Positions 34,184 to 43,820 of a stretch of DNA of 64,000 bases are shown one piece after another. The notes beneath the pieces were generated by a model. The model was given only the letters and a program-made list of their open reading frames with translations, ran no database searches and was not told the DNA's origin. Both the position numbers and the translations under genes were made by a program. The first letter of the stretch is position 1, and each line of letters starts with the position of its first letter. Origin of the DNA: Klebsiella sp. BIGb0138 (GTDB taxonomy: Bacteria; Pseudomonadota; Gammaproteobacteria; Enterobacterales; Enterobacteriaceae); assembly GCF_004342285.1 (NCBI RefSeq), contig NZ_SMCV01000003.1, positions 372,001 to 436,000 of the forward strand, written 5' to 3'.

Positions 34184-35848
34184 ATGCTAAATAACACCGT
34201 ACTTTTACGCAAACGTCATCTCGCCGTTGCTGTGAGCGGCGCGTTGGCGCTATTTGCCTCCCTACAGGCCAATGCCTCCACCCTGCGGATCGCGATGACC
34301 GCCGCCGATATTCCCCTGACGCTTGGGCAGCCCGATCAGGGGTATGAAGGCAACCGCTTTACCGGTATCCCGCTGTACGATGCGCTGGTCGAGTGGGATC
34401 TTTCACAGGGCGAAAAGCCCAGTGGCCTGGTTCCGGGCCTGGCGACGGAGTGGCACGTTGACCCGCAGAATCAAAGTCGCTGGATTTTTACCCTCCGTCC
34501 CGGAGTGAAGTTTCATGATGGCAGCGAGGTGAACGCCGAGGCCATCGTCTGGAACGTCGACAAGGTGCTCAATAAAAATGCGCCGCAATACGCGCCAGGG
34601 CAAATTGGCAACACCCTCTCGCGGATGCCCACCCTGACCGGCGCGGAAAAGATCGACGATCGTACGGTGGCGCTCACCACCTCCGAGCCGGACGCGCTGC
34701 TGCCGTACAACATCACCAACCTGTTTATCGTCTCGCCGACGGCGTGGCAGAAGCTGTATGACGCGGTACCGGCCGCCACCGGCGACGCGGCGGCACGCGG
34801 TAAGCAGGCGTGGACGGAGTTCGCCGCGCATGCGGTGGGCAGCGGCCCGTTCAAAATGGAAAAGCTGGTCCCACGTCAGCAGCTTATTCTCGATAAAAAC
34901 CCCGATTACTGGAATAAAAAGCGTATTCCACGCGTCGATAAAGTGGTGCTGATCCCGCTGCCGGAAGCGAACGCCCGCACCGCCGCGCTGCTTTCAAAAC
35001 AGGTGGACTGGATTGAGGCCCCGGCGCCGGACTCGGTCGATCAGATTAAAGCCCAGGGCTTTAAAATTTACGCCAATACCCAGCCGCATCTGTGGCCGTG
35101 GCAATTCTCCTTTGAAGAGGGCTCGCCGTGGAAAGATATTCGCGTGCGCCAGGCCGCCAACCTGTGTCTTAACCGCGCCGAGCTCAAAAGCTATCTCGGC
35201 GGCTATATGACCGAGGCGACCGGCGTGTATGAAGCCGACAGCCCGTGGCGCGGCAAACCCACTTTCCAGATCAAATATGACCCGGATACCGCCCGCAAGC
35301 TGATGAGCGAAGCCGGATTTAGCGCCGCAAAACCGCTGCACGTGACGGTCGCGACCTCCGCCTCCGGCTCCGGGCAGATGCAGCCGCTGCCGATGAACGA
35401 ATATATCCAGCAGAGCCTGAAAAGCTGCTTCTTTAATGTCGATATCAAAGTGACGGAATGGAACACCCTGTTCACCAACTGGCGTCTTGGGGCAAAAGAT
35501 CCCTCGGCGAAGGGGATCGATGCGATCAACGTCAGCGCCGCGGTCAACGATCCTTACTTTGGCATGATCCGCTTCTCGACGGCCAAAGCCTTCCCGCCGG
35601 TCGCCACCAACTGGGGTTACTTCTCGACGCCGGAGACGGAAAAGCTGGCGACGGCGGTGAAGCACGCCTTTACCCCGGCGGAGATGGATAAAGCCGCCGG
35701 GGAACTGCACGCGGCGCTGGTGGATCAGGTCCCGTTCCTGTTTGTCGCTCATGATGTCGGGCCGCGCGCCATCTCGCCTGCGGTGACCGGCGTGGTGCAG
35801 CCGCAGAGCTGGTTTATCGATCTCAGTCTGGTGAGCAAGAAAGAGTAA
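34184..35848 (+). CDS. ABC transporter substrate-binding protein, peptide/nickel/opine class
   Basis: 554 aa from ATG 34184, with AGGGA seven bases upstream (GTG 34181 is the alternative). The signal peptide is positively charged and ends LQANA-S. The SBP_bac_5 fold shows WIFTLRPGVKFHDGSE near residue 105 and the late RFSTAKAFPPVATNWGYF. It is the first gene of a seven-gene operon: two permeases, two ATPases, an amidase and an M20 hydrolase. The ligand is therefore probably an amide or N-carbamoyl compound or a small peptide-like molecule, an inference from the enzymes. Confidence 0.9.
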   Translation: MLNNTVLLRKRHLAVAVSGALALFASLQANASTLRIAMTAADIPLTLGQPDQGYEGNRFTGIPLYDALVEWDLSQGEKPSGLVPGLATEWHVDPQNQSRWIFTLRPGVKFHDGSEVNAEAIVWNVDKVLNKNAPQYAPGQIGNTLSRMPTLTGAEKIDDRTVALTTSEPDALLPYNITNLFIVSPTAWQKLYDAVPAATGDAAARGKQAWTEFAAHAVGSGPFKMEKLVPRQQLILDKNPDYWNKKRIPRVDKVVLIPLPEANARTAALLSKQVDWIEAPAPDSVDQIKAQGFKIYANTQPHLWPWQFSFEEGSPWKDIRVRQAANLCLNRAELKSYLGGYMTEATGVYEADSPWRGKPTFQIKYDPDTARKLMSEAGFSAAKPLHVTVATSASGSGQMQPLPMNEYIQQSLKSCFFNVDIKVTEWNTLFTNWRLGAKDPSAKGIDAINVSAAVNDPYFGMIRFSTAKAFPPVATNWGYFSTPETEKLATAVKHAFTPAEMDKAAGELHAALVDQVPFLFVAHDVGPRAISPAVTGVVQPQSWFIDLSLVSKKE

Positions 35849-35865
35849 TCACCCAGGGGAAAAAG

Positions 35866-36819
35866 ATGATCAATACGCTGCTATACCGCATTCTGCTGGC
35901 CATTCCCACGATGCTCGGGGTGGCGCTGATCTGTTTTATGCTGGTGCAGATTGCGCCGGGCGATCCGCTGGTCTCGGTGATGCCGCCGGACGCCTCCGAA
36001 GCGCTGCGTCAGACGTTAATGCAGGCCTATGGCTTCGATAAACCGCTGCCGCTGCAGTTTGTACACTGGCTGTGGCGGGCGCTGCACGGCGATCTGGGGA
36101 TGTCGGTGGCGACCGGACGGCCGGTGATCGACGAGGTGATGACCGCCGTCAGCTACTCGCTGCGCCTGGCGCTGCTGGCAACCATCATCGGCTTTGTACT
36201 GGGCAGCCTGTTTGGCTTCGTCGCCGGCTACTTTCGCAACAGCATCATTGACCGTCTGGCTTCGCTACTGTCGGTCTTTGGCGTCAGCGTGCCGCACTAT
36301 TGGCTGGGTATGCTGTTGGTCATCGTCTTCAGCGTCAAATTTGCTCTGTTGCCGGCCACCGGCGGTGGGCCGATTGGCGGCGGCGGCTGGCAATGGGACC
36401 AGCAGCATCTGCAGTTTATGCTGCTGCCGGCGATTACGCTGTCGGTGATCCCGACCGGGATTATTGCCCGCACGGTGCGGTCGCAGGTGGCCGATATTCT
36501 CAGCCAGGAGTTTATTGTCGGCCTGCGCGCCCGCGGGCTCAACGAGTCGCGCATCTTCCTGCACGTGGTGAAAAACGCCGCGCCGACCGCGCTGGCGGTG
36601 ATGGGGCTACAGGTGGGGTATTTGATGGGGGGCTCGATCCTCGTCGAAACGGTCTTTTCCTGGCCTGGCACCGGCCTGCTGCTGAATACCGCCATCTTCC
36701 AGCGCGACCTGCCGCTGCTGCAGGGCACCATCTGGGTGCTGGCGCTGTTCTTTGTGCTGCTCAATCTGCTGGTGGATATTCTGCAAACCACCCTCGATCC
36801 GCGAATTAAGAGGAGCTGA
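35866..36819 (+). CDS. ABC transporter permease (DppB/GsiC-like)
   Basis: 317 aa with about six membrane segments. RILLAIPTMLGVALICFMLV at the start is the DppB-type N-terminus; the coupling loop reads EFIVGLRARGLNESRIFLHV with VVKNAA next. ATG 35866 follows AGGGGAAA. It is two bases before the partner permease gene, with which it should form a heterodimer. Confidence 0.93.
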   Translation: MINTLLYRILLAIPTMLGVALICFMLVQIAPGDPLVSVMPPDASEALRQTLMQAYGFDKPLPLQFVHWLWRALHGDLGMSVATGRPVIDEVMTAVSYSLRLALLATIIGFVLGSLFGFVAGYFRNSIIDRLASLLSVFGVSVPHYWLGMLLVIVFSVKFALLPATGGGPIGGGGWQWDQQHLQFMLLPAITLSVIPTGIIARTVRSQVADILSQEFIVGLRARGLNESRIFLHVVKNAAPTALAVMGLQVGYLMGGSILVETVFSWPGTGLLLNTAIFQRDLPLLQGTIWVLALFFVLLNLLVDILQTTLDPRIKRS

Positions 36820-36821
36820 CC

Positions 36822-37715
36822 ATGGTGGATACCGCGACGACGAAAATGGCACCGGCTTCCCCGACCCGACCCCCTCGGCAGGGCTACTGGCGCGGGGTGT
36901 TTTACCGCTTAGTGCGCGATCCCGGCGGTCTGATCGTCGGAACCCTCATTCTGTTTTTGCTGGCGCTGGCGCTGTTCGGCCCCTGGCTGATAGTGAAAGA
37001 TCCTTATCAGACATCGATGTTTTTACGCCTCAAGCCCGTGGGGAGCGAGGGCTTCCCGCTGGGGTCCGATGAGCTGGGGCGCGACATGCTTTCGCGTTTG
37101 ATTCTCGGCGCCCGGCTGTCGCTGTTTATGGGGATTGTCCCGGTGGTGTTCGCCTTTTTTATCGGCGGCGCCATCGGCATTATTGCCGGCTATGCGGGCG
37201 GTAAAACCAATACCCTGATTATGCGTACCGTCGACGTCTTCTATGCCTTCCCTTCGGTGCTGCTGGCGATTGCGCTTTCCGGCGCGTTGGGGGCGGGGAT
37301 CGGTAACGCGCTGCTGTCGCTGACGCTGGTGTTTGTGCCGCAGGTGGCGCGAATTGCTGAAAGCGTCACCGCCCAGGTCCGCCATATGGACTATATCGAG
37401 GCCGCCCGGGCGACCGGCGCCGGCGCTTTTACCATTATTCGCGTGCAGGTTCTCGGCAACGTGCTGGGGCCGATTTTTGTCTTCTCTACCGGGCTGATTT
37501 CCGTGTGCATGATCCTCGCCTCGGGCCTCTCTTTTCTCGGCCTCGGCGTGCGCCCGCCGGAGCCGGAATGGGGGTTGATGCTCAACACCTTACGCACGGC
37601 CATCTACACCCAGCCGTGGGTGGCGGCCTTACCCGGTCTGATGATTTTTATCACCTCCATTTCGTTCAATATCCTCGCCGACCGCCTGCGCACGGCCATG
37701 GCGATTAAGGAGTAA
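36822..37715 (+). CDS. ABC transporter permease (DppC/GsiD-like)
   Basis: 297 aa. A charged cytoplasmic N-tail (TKMAPASPTRPPRQ) leads into the DppC-type permease with GTDELGRD-like GSDELGRDMLSRLILGAR and the coupling loop YIEAARATGAGAFTII. The start is behind AGGAG, two bases after the previous stop. Permease pair partner of the 35866 product. Confidence 0.93.
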   Translation: MVDTATTKMAPASPTRPPRQGYWRGVFYRLVRDPGGLIVGTLILFLLALALFGPWLIVKDPYQTSMFLRLKPVGSEGFPLGSDELGRDMLSRLILGARLSLFMGIVPVVFAFFIGGAIGIIAGYAGGKTNTLIMRTVDVFYAFPSVLLAIALSGALGAGIGNALLSLTLVFVPQVARIAESVTAQVRHMDYIEAARATGAGAFTIIRVQVLGNVLGPIFVFSTGLISVCMILASGLSFLGLGVRPPEPEWGLMLNTLRTAIYTQPWVAALPGLMIFITSISFNILADRLRTAMAIKE

Positions 37716-37718
37716 GCG

Positions 37719-38762
37719 ATGCAACCTTTTCTCAATGTCGATCTCGGAGGGCCGGCCCAGCCGCTGCTGAAGGTCAATAACCTGTTGAAATATTTTCGCG
37801 CCGGCGGCGCAAAAAGCCGTGAAGTGGTGCAGGCGGTGGATAACGTCAGCTTTACGGTGCTGAAAGGGGAAACGCTGGGCGTGGTGGGGGAGTCGGGGTG
37901 CGGCAAATCGACGACGGCGCGGCTGCTGATGCAGCTGCTGCATCAGGATAGCGGCGAGCTGATCTTTGACGGTCTGGCGGTGGGGTCAACGCGCCTGCCG
38001 ATGAAAGCGTATCGCCGCCAGGTGCAGATGGTGTTCCAGGATAGCTACGCTTCGCTTAACCCGCGTATGACGATGGAGGAGAGCATCGCCTTCGGCCAGC
38101 GCGTGCACGGGGTGAGCGCTCAAGAGGCCAGCGAATACGCGCGCTACCTGCTCGCCCACGTCGGCCTGGAACCTGAACGCTTTGCCCACCGCTATCCGCA
38201 TGCGCTCTCCGGCGGCCAGCGCCAGCGCGTGAATATCGCCCGCGCCCTGGCGATGAAGCCGCGGCTGGTGATCCTTGATGAAGCCGTATCGGCGCTGGAT
38301 AAATCGGTGGAGGCGCAGGTGCTGCAGCTGCTGCAGGAGCTCAAGCGCACCCTTGAGCTGACCTACGTGTTTATCAGCCATGACCTGCACGTGGTGCGCT
38401 GGCTGTCGGATCGCATTCTGGTGATGTATCTCGGCGAAGTGGTGGAAATTGGCCCCGCGGAGCAGCTGTTCACCGCCTCGGCTCACCCCTATACCCGCGC
38501 CCTGCTGAGCTCGATGCCGTCGATGGATCCCGAGAATCGGACCCTGATCTCCCCGCTGAACGGCGACCCGCCGAGCCCTATTTCTCCGCCAGCCGGCTGC
38601 CGGTTTCACACCCGCTGCCCGCATGCCAAAGCGGTCTGCTCGCAGGTGAAACCCCGGCTGGAGAGCGTGGGCGACGGCCACCACAGCGCCTGCCTGATGG
38701 CGCAACCGACCTCGCCCTGGCACCGCGTCATTGCCGTACAGGAGGTGAGCCATGTCGCATGA
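37719..38762 (+). CDS. ABC transporter ATP-binding protein (DppF-like)
   Basis: 347 aa. Walker A GESGCGKST, Q-loop QMVFQDSYASLNPRM, signature LSGGQRQRVNIARAL and Walker B LVILDEAVSALD are all present. The C-terminal oligopeptide extension carries the Cys-rich GCRFHTRCPHAKAVC. It starts three bases after the permease and overlaps the next ATPase gene by 11 bp, so the two ATPases are coupled. Note the order DppF-type before DppD-type. Confidence 0.93.
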   Translation: MQPFLNVDLGGPAQPLLKVNNLLKYFRAGGAKSREVVQAVDNVSFTVLKGETLGVVGESGCGKSTTARLLMQLLHQDSGELIFDGLAVGSTRLPMKAYRRQVQMVFQDSYASLNPRMTMEESIAFGQRVHGVSAQEASEYARYLLAHVGLEPERFAHRYPHALSGGQRQRVNIARALAMKPRLVILDEAVSALDKSVEAQVLQLLQELKRTLELTYVFISHDLHVVRWLSDRILVMYLGEVVEIGPAEQLFTASAHPYTRALLSSMPSMDPENRTLISPLNGDPPSPISPPAGCRFHTRCPHAKAVCSQVKPRLESVGDGHHSACLMAQPTSPWHRVIAVQEVSHVA

Positions 38763-39762
38763 CGCTTTTGTACATATCCGCGATCTGCGGGTGGAATTTC
38801 GCCGCGATGGACAGACGGTGAATGCGGTTAACGGCGTCTCTTTTGATGTCCGCAAAGGGGAGGTGATGGCGCTGATCGGCGAGTCGGGATCCGGCAAAAG
38901 CGTCACCCTGAGGGCGCTGATGCGTCTGCATCCGCCAAAAAGCAGCGTCCTTTCCGGGACGCTGCGGGTCGGGGAGGAGGAGGTGCTGAGCATGAACGCC
39001 TCGCAGCTGCGGCGCTATCGCGGCGCGCGCTGTGCGATGATTTTTCAGGAGCCGCTGCTGGCCTTTGACCCGGTGTACACCGTCGGCCAGCAGATCGTCG
39101 AGGGGCTGCGCCGCCATGAAGGCCTGTCGCGTCAGGCGGCAAAAGAACGGGCGCTGGAAGCGCTGCGCCAGGTGCGGATCCCCAGTCCGGAACGGCGGCT
39201 GGACGCCTATCCGCATGAGATGTCCGGCGGGATGCGCCAGCGGGCAATGATTGCCCTGGCGCTGTCGTGTAATCCGCAGCTGCTGCTGGCGGATGAGCCG
39301 ACGACCGCCCTCGACGCCACGGTGCAAATCCAGATTTTGATCCTGCTGCGCGAGCAGCAAAAGCAGCGCGGCCTGGCGATTATCTTTGTCACCCATGATA
39401 TCGGCGCGGCGGTGGAGATTGCCGACCGGGTGGCGGTGATGTACGCCGGGCGGATCGTTGAAGAGGCCGCGATGGCGGATATTTTGTCCGGTCCCCGTCA
39501 TCCCTATACCCAGGTGCTGCTGGGCAGCCGTCCCAAAGAGGGGCTGAAAAAAGGCGATGCCTTGCACTGCATTCCCGGTTCGCCGCCGGACCTGTCCCGT
39601 CTGCCCGCCGGCTGCGCTTTCGCTGAACGTTGCCCGCACGCGAGACCGGTCTGTACGCAAACCCTGCCGCAGACCGAAGCGGCGGGTCCGCGTCATGTGG
39701 TGAGCTGCCATCGCTGGCGCGAGCTGACGTCGGCCGTCGCCGCCCCGGCGCTTTACGCCTGA
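38752..39762 (+). CDS. ABC transporter ATP-binding protein (DppD-like)
   Basis: 336 aa. Walker A GESGSGKSV, Q-loop AMIFQEPLLAFDP, signature MSGGMRQRAMIALAL, Walker B LLLADEPTTALD and the C-terminal GCAFAERCPHARPVC extension are present. It starts inside the end of the preceding ATPase gene behind GGAGG. A 21-bp gap separates it from the amidase. Confidence 0.93.
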   Translation: MSHDAFVHIRDLRVEFRRDGQTVNAVNGVSFDVRKGEVMALIGESGSGKSVTLRALMRLHPPKSSVLSGTLRVGEEEVLSMNASQLRRYRGARCAMIFQEPLLAFDPVYTVGQQIVEGLRRHEGLSRQAAKERALEALRQVRIPSPERRLDAYPHEMSGGMRQRAMIALALSCNPQLLLADEPTTALDATVQIQILILLREQQKQRGLAIIFVTHDIGAAVEIADRVAVMYAGRIVEEAAMADILSGPRHPYTQVLLGSRPKEGLKKGDALHCIPGSPPDLSRLPAGCAFAERCPHARPVCTQTLPQTEAAGPRHVVSCHRWRELTSAVAAPALYA

Positions 39763-39783
39763 AGAATAAAGGAGGAGATACGC

Positions 39784-40968
39784 ATGCAGGATGAGAATCA
39801 CGCATTTATGCCCTATCCGGCGCATCCGGTAGTGCACGCGTTGAGCGGGCCGCTGAGCGGGATGACCTTTGCCGTGAAAGACCTGTTTGACGTCGCCGGC
39901 TACCCGACCGGCGGCGGCAACCCGCATATTCTGGCGCGCTCCGGCATTAAACAACGTACTGCCCCGGTGGTGCAGACGCTGCTGGATAACGGGGCGCGCT
40001 TTATCGGCAAAACCCATACCAGCGAGCTGGCCTACTCGATGAGCGGCCACAATGTTCACTACGGTACCCCGCGCAATGGCGCCGCGCCGAATCACATTCC
40101 CGGCGGCTCCTCTTCGGGCTCTGCGTCGGCGGTGTCGAACGCGGTGTGTGATTTTGCGCTCGGTACCGATACCGGCGGCTCGGTGCGCACGCCGGCCAGC
40201 TACTGTGGTTTGTTCGGCCTGCGTCCCACGCACGGACGCCTGTCTCTCGACGGCTGTCAGCCGCTGTGCGCAACGATGGATACCTGCGGCTTCTTCGCCC
40301 GCACGCCGGAGGTTTTTCGCGCGGTCGCCGATTGCCTGCTGGACAGTTCCCCCCCGGCGGTGACCGCCGTGAAGCTGGTGAGTCATGATGCGCTCTTTGC
40401 CCGCCAGCCGCTGCGTAGCCAGCAGGCATGGCTGCCGGTTTGCCAGCGACTCGGGCGCTTTTTTGGCGCCATCGCCCCGCTGAACGCGCCGCTCCCGGAC
40501 AGTGAGGCGATTTATCTCGCCTTTCGTCAGATTCAAGGATATGAGGCCTGGCAGGCGCAGGGCGAGATCATTGAGCGCGATGGCTTACAGCTGGGGCCGG
40601 ATGTGCGTGAGCGGTTCCTGTGGGGGAAAGCGGTGACCCCCGCGCAATATGACGCCGCCTGCCAGCAGCGAGAGGCCTTTAGCGCCTGGTGGCAGGCGCA
40701 GTTGGGCGACGCGGTACTGGTGCTGCCGACCGTGCCCGACGGCGCGCCGCTGCTGACGGCGCAGGCCGATGAGATTGAGTCCACGCGCCGGCTTGCCCAC
40801 GATCTGCTGTTGATTTCGGTGATGACCCGGCGGCCGCAGGTGACGCTGCCGGTCGCCCAGGTCGGCGGCCTGCCGCTGGGGCTTTCATTTTTAGGGCCGC
40901 GCGGCAGCGATCGTCTGCTGGTGGAGCTGGCCGTTGCGTTCGCACAAGGAGACAAAGATGAGCAGTGA
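39784..40968 (+). CDS. Amidase-signature family hydrolase
   Basis: 394 aa. The Ser-cisSer-Lys triad is visible: Lys in FAVKDLFDVAGYPTGGG near residue 34, GGSSSGSASAV near 112-122, and the conserved TDTGGSVRTPAS near 131-142. It is shorter than many amidases but within the family. It is in the operon with a peptide-type ABC transporter and shares its last 11 bases with the M20 hydrolase. The reaction is release of ammonia or an amine from an amide; the substrate is unknown. Confidence 0.9.
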   Translation: MQDENHAFMPYPAHPVVHALSGPLSGMTFAVKDLFDVAGYPTGGGNPHILARSGIKQRTAPVVQTLLDNGARFIGKTHTSELAYSMSGHNVHYGTPRNGAAPNHIPGGSSSGSASAVSNAVCDFALGTDTGGSVRTPASYCGLFGLRPTHGRLSLDGCQPLCATMDTCGFFARTPEVFRAVADCLLDSSPPAVTAVKLVSHDALFARQPLRSQQAWLPVCQRLGRFFGAIAPLNAPLPDSEAIYLAFRQIQGYEAWQAQGEIIERDGLQLGPDVRERFLWGKAVTPAQYDAACQQREAFSAWWQAQLGDAVLVLPTVPDGAPLLTAQADEIESTRRLAHDLLLISVMTRRPQVTLPVAQVGGLPLGLSFLGPRGSDRLLVELAVAFAQGDKDEQ

Positions 40969-42226
40969 GGTCCTTTTTACCCCGGTTGCAGAAACCGCCG
41001 GCTGGCGTATTAACGGCGAGCGGTTATGGGATTCGTTGATGACGCTGGCGGAAATCGGCGCCACGCCGAAGGGCGGCTGCTGTCGCCTGACCCTTACCGA
41101 TCTCGACAGGCAGGGACGGGATTTAGTGATTGGCTGGGCGCAGGCGGCCGGGCTCAGCGTCGCCATCGATAAAATCGGCAATGTGTTTATGCGCCGTGAA
41201 GGGCGTAATCCGCTGCTGCCGCCGATCGTTGCCGGTAGCCACATCGATACCCAGCCCACCGGCGGCAAATTTGACGGCAACTACGGCGTGCTGGCGGCGC
41301 TGGAGGTGATGCGCACGCTTAACGATCTGCATATTGAGACCGAGGCGCCGATGGAAGTGGTGTTCTGGACCAACGAAGAGGGGTCGCGTTTTGTCCCGGT
41401 GATGATGGGCTCTGGCGTATTTGCCGGCGTCTTCCCGCTGGAAACGATCTATGCCGCGCAGGATGCCGCGGGCAAAACGGTGGGGGACGAGCTGGCGCGG
41501 ATTGGCTATATCGGCAGCCAGACCCCGGGCGACCACCCGATCGGCGCCTACTTTGAGGCCCATATTGAACAGGGGCCGATCCTGGAAAATGAACAACAAA
41601 TCATCGGCGTGGTGCAGGGCGTTTTAGGCATCCGCTGGTACGACTGCGTGGTCACGGGCCAGGAGTCTCACGCCGGGCCGACGCCGATGCGCCTGCGCCA
41701 GGACGCTTTGCAGGTCGCGACCCGTATTATGCAGGAGGTGGTGGCGATTGCCGGGGGCAGCGAAGAGGGGCGCGGCACCGTCGGGATGGTGCAGGTCTAT
41801 CCGAACAGCCGCAACGTGGTGCCGGGCGAAGTGACGTTCTCTATTGATATGCGTAATATCAGCGATACGGCAGTGGATGACATGGACCGCCAGCTGCGCG
41901 CCTTTATCGCCCGCGTGCAGCAGGAGAGCGGGCTGACGGTGCAGTTGAACGAGGTCAGCCACTATCCCGCGGCGCCGTTTCATCCCGATTGCCGGCAGGC
42001 CATTGCCGACGCGGCGGCACTGCTTGGCTATCCATCGCGGGAGATTGTCTCCGGCGCCGGGCATGATGCGGTGTATATGAGCTATCTGGCTCCCACGGGA
42101 ATGATCTTTATTCCCTGCAAAGATGGGATCAGCCACAACGAAATCGAATATGCCTCGCCGGAACACGTTACCGCCGGCGCGAACGTGCTGCTGCAGGTCA
42201 TGCTGCAATACGCGCGGGTGGCGTAA
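40958..42226 (+). CDS. M20-family N-carbamoyl-amino-acid hydrolase / allantoate amidohydrolase-like
   Basis: 422 aa from MSSEVLFTP behind AAGGAG; the start overlaps the amidase. Binuclear metal ligands appear in order: GSHIDTQ, KFDGNYG, TNEEGSRF, EAHIEQGP and GISHNEIEY. This is the HyuC/AllC group, which hydrolyses N-carbamoyl-L-amino acids, ureidopropionate or allantoate. With the amidase and the transporter it suggests uptake and nitrogen release from carbamoyl or amide compounds. No hydantoinase gene lies beside it. Confidence 0.9.
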   Translation: MSSEVLFTPVAETAGWRINGERLWDSLMTLAEIGATPKGGCCRLTLTDLDRQGRDLVIGWAQAAGLSVAIDKIGNVFMRREGRNPLLPPIVAGSHIDTQPTGGKFDGNYGVLAALEVMRTLNDLHIETEAPMEVVFWTNEEGSRFVPVMMGSGVFAGVFPLETIYAAQDAAGKTVGDELARIGYIGSQTPGDHPIGAYFEAHIEQGPILENEQQIIGVVQGVLGIRWYDCVVTGQESHAGPTPMRLRQDALQVATRIMQEVVAIAGGSEEGRGTVGMVQVYPNSRNVVPGEVTFSIDMRNISDTAVDDMDRQLRAFIARVQQESGLTVQLNEVSHYPAAPFHPDCRQAIADAAALLGYPSREIVSGAGHDAVYMSYLAPTGMIFIPCKDGISHNEIEYASPEHVTAGANVLLQVMLQYARVA

Positions 42227-42242
42227 CCTGGAGAAAGGATCC

Positions 42243-42334
42243 CCCGGCTGGCGTTGCGCCTGGCCGGGCTACGGAGTGTGCTTCCAGGGGCCACGGGGCG
42301 GGTCGTCCGGATAAGGCGCAACGCGCCGCTATCC
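42243..42334. repeat. Pair of REP (BIME-like) palindromes
   Basis: The first unit is CCCGGC (42243-42248) with GCCGGG (42263-42268), with GGCG/CGCC inside, followed by CTACGG. The second is GGATA-A-GGCGC (42309-42319) pairing with GCGCC-GC-TATCC (42323-42334). Both match the enterobacterial REP pattern. The second unit contains the stop codon of the convergent MocR gene (CTA at 42329-42331). Confidence 0.65.
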
Positions 42335-43795
42335 CATCTGCGCCAGCTGGTGGCACAGGACCTCCACCCCGGGCTCTATCGCATCGGGATTGATGGCGTG
42401 AAAACCCATGCGGAAAAAATTATCCGGCGGGGTGGCGTTGAGAAAATGGCGTGCGCCGGGCTCAATCAGCACCCCGGCGTGGGCGGCGCGCCAGGTCAGC
42501 TGCTGGGTATTGATCTGCTCCGGCGTCGCCAGCCAGAAGGCGTTGGCGTGCTCGCTGCCGGGAATAATCCGGCACTCCGGCAGGTAATTTTGTAGCGCGC
42601 TATTCAGGCGCTCCCAGCGCTGCGCGGAGTCGTAATGATAGCGCCGCAGATGGGTTTCGTAATGGCCCTGGGCGAGGAAGTGCGCCATCTGGTACTGGAT
42701 ATTGGTCGGCGGATGGCGATAAACCAGCCGCCGCAGCGCCCGCGCCTCATCAATCAGGTCCGGGTCGGCCACCATAAAGCCCAGCCGCAGCCCTGGCGAC
42801 AGGGCTTTCGACAGGCTGCTGACGTAAATGACCCGCCCGCAGCGGTCGCTTGCTTTCAGCGCCGGCAGCGGGTTGAGCGTAAAGTTACTTTCCGAGTCGT
42901 AATCATCTTCAATAATCACCGCATCGTGGCGGGCCGCATGCTCCAGCAGCTGGCCGCGCCGCGCCTGGCTCATCGCTACGCCGGTCGGCACCTGGTGGCC
43001 GGGCGTCACGTAATAGTAATCGCAGGGCGTATCGTTGAGCACCATCCCTTCCGCGTCCACCGGATGCGGCACGATATCGGCGTCCGCCAGCAGGAAGGTG
43101 TTGATCGCCTCGCGAAAGCAGGGGTTCTCCACCCCGACCCGGGTGGCGGGCGACATCAGCAGGCGAGTAAGCAGATACAGCGCATTCTGCGAGCCGAGGG
43201 TAATCAGAATTTCATCCGCCGCGGCGACGATACCGCGTTTCGGCAGCACCCGGGTGCGGATCTGTTCAATCAGCATCGGCACGTCCTGGTCGATATGATC
43301 GACCACCCAGGCCGGATCGCGTACGCCGCCGTGGAGCCAGTTGGCCGCGGAACGCCAGGTGGTCAACGGGAACTGGCGGGTATCCGGCTGACCATAGATA
43401 AACGGATAGCGGTAGTTCATCCAGCCGGCGGGTTTCAGAATCGACTCCTGCTGACTGGGGGTCATTTGCAGCCGGGTGCCCCAGCGTGGTGCAGCGCTCG
43501 GGTCATCGGGTGCACTTTGAACCGCGACGGCGGTCGTGGAATGTTGAAAATCCGGGTGCAGATAGTAGCCGCTGCGCGGCCGGCTGATCAGATAGCCTTC
43601 GCTGACCAGACCCTCAAACACCAGCGCCGTGGTATTGCGCGACACCCGCAGCTGGCTGGCCAGCTGGCGGCAGGAGGGGAGCGGCGTATCGGCGGCGAAA
43701 ATACCGCTCAGAATGGCGTTAACCAACGTCTCCCGCACCTGTTCCTGCAAACCGCGACGTTGGTCGAACTCGACGTGCAAAAGGTGACGAATCAT
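42329..43795 (-). CDS. MocR-type regulator (GntR HTH fused to aminotransferase domain)
   Basis: 488 aa from MIRHLLHVEFD behind AAGGAG; a longer form from 43930 is not supported. The GntR winged helix is at about residues 10-75 (LPSCRQLASQLRVSRNTTAL). A fold-type I aminotransferase domain fills the rest, with the PLP site region VIYVSSLSKALSPGLRLGF keeping the lysine. MocR regulators sense PLP adducts of amino acids or vitamin B6. It is divergent from an amino-acid ABC transporter; the 13-base motif before that transporter also occurs before the aminotransferase at 47993. Confidence 0.92.
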   Translation of the reverse strand: MIRHLLHVEFDQRRGLQEQVRETLVNAILSGIFAADTPLPSCRQLASQLRVSRNTTALVFEGLVSEGYLISRPRSGYYLHPDFQHSTTAVAVQSAPDDPSAAPRWGTRLQMTPSQQESILKPAGWMNYRYPFIYGQPDTRQFPLTTWRSAANWLHGGVRDPAWVVDHIDQDVPMLIEQIRTRVLPKRGIVAAADEILITLGSQNALYLLTRLLMSPATRVGVENPCFREAINTFLLADADIVPHPVDAEGMVLNDTPCDYYYVTPGHQVPTGVAMSQARRGQLLEHAARHDAVIIEDDYDSESNFTLNPLPALKASDRCGRVIYVSSLSKALSPGLRLGFMVADPDLIDEARALRRLVYRHPPTNIQYQMAHFLAQGHYETHLRRYHYDSAQRWERLNSALQNYLPECRIIPGSEHANAFWLATPEQINTQQLTWRAAHAGVLIEPGARHFLNATPPDNFFRMGFHAINPDAIEPGVEVLCHQLAQMG

Positions 43796-43820
43796 GCGGG
43801 GCTCCTTACGTGAACACACA

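Noticed and set aside
38728-40536. A 602-codon open frame on the minus strand, opposite the second ATPase and amidase genes
   Set aside because: High GC content opens long antisense frames. The translated sequence is rich in Arg, His and Gln, without domains, and lies opposite well-identified genes.
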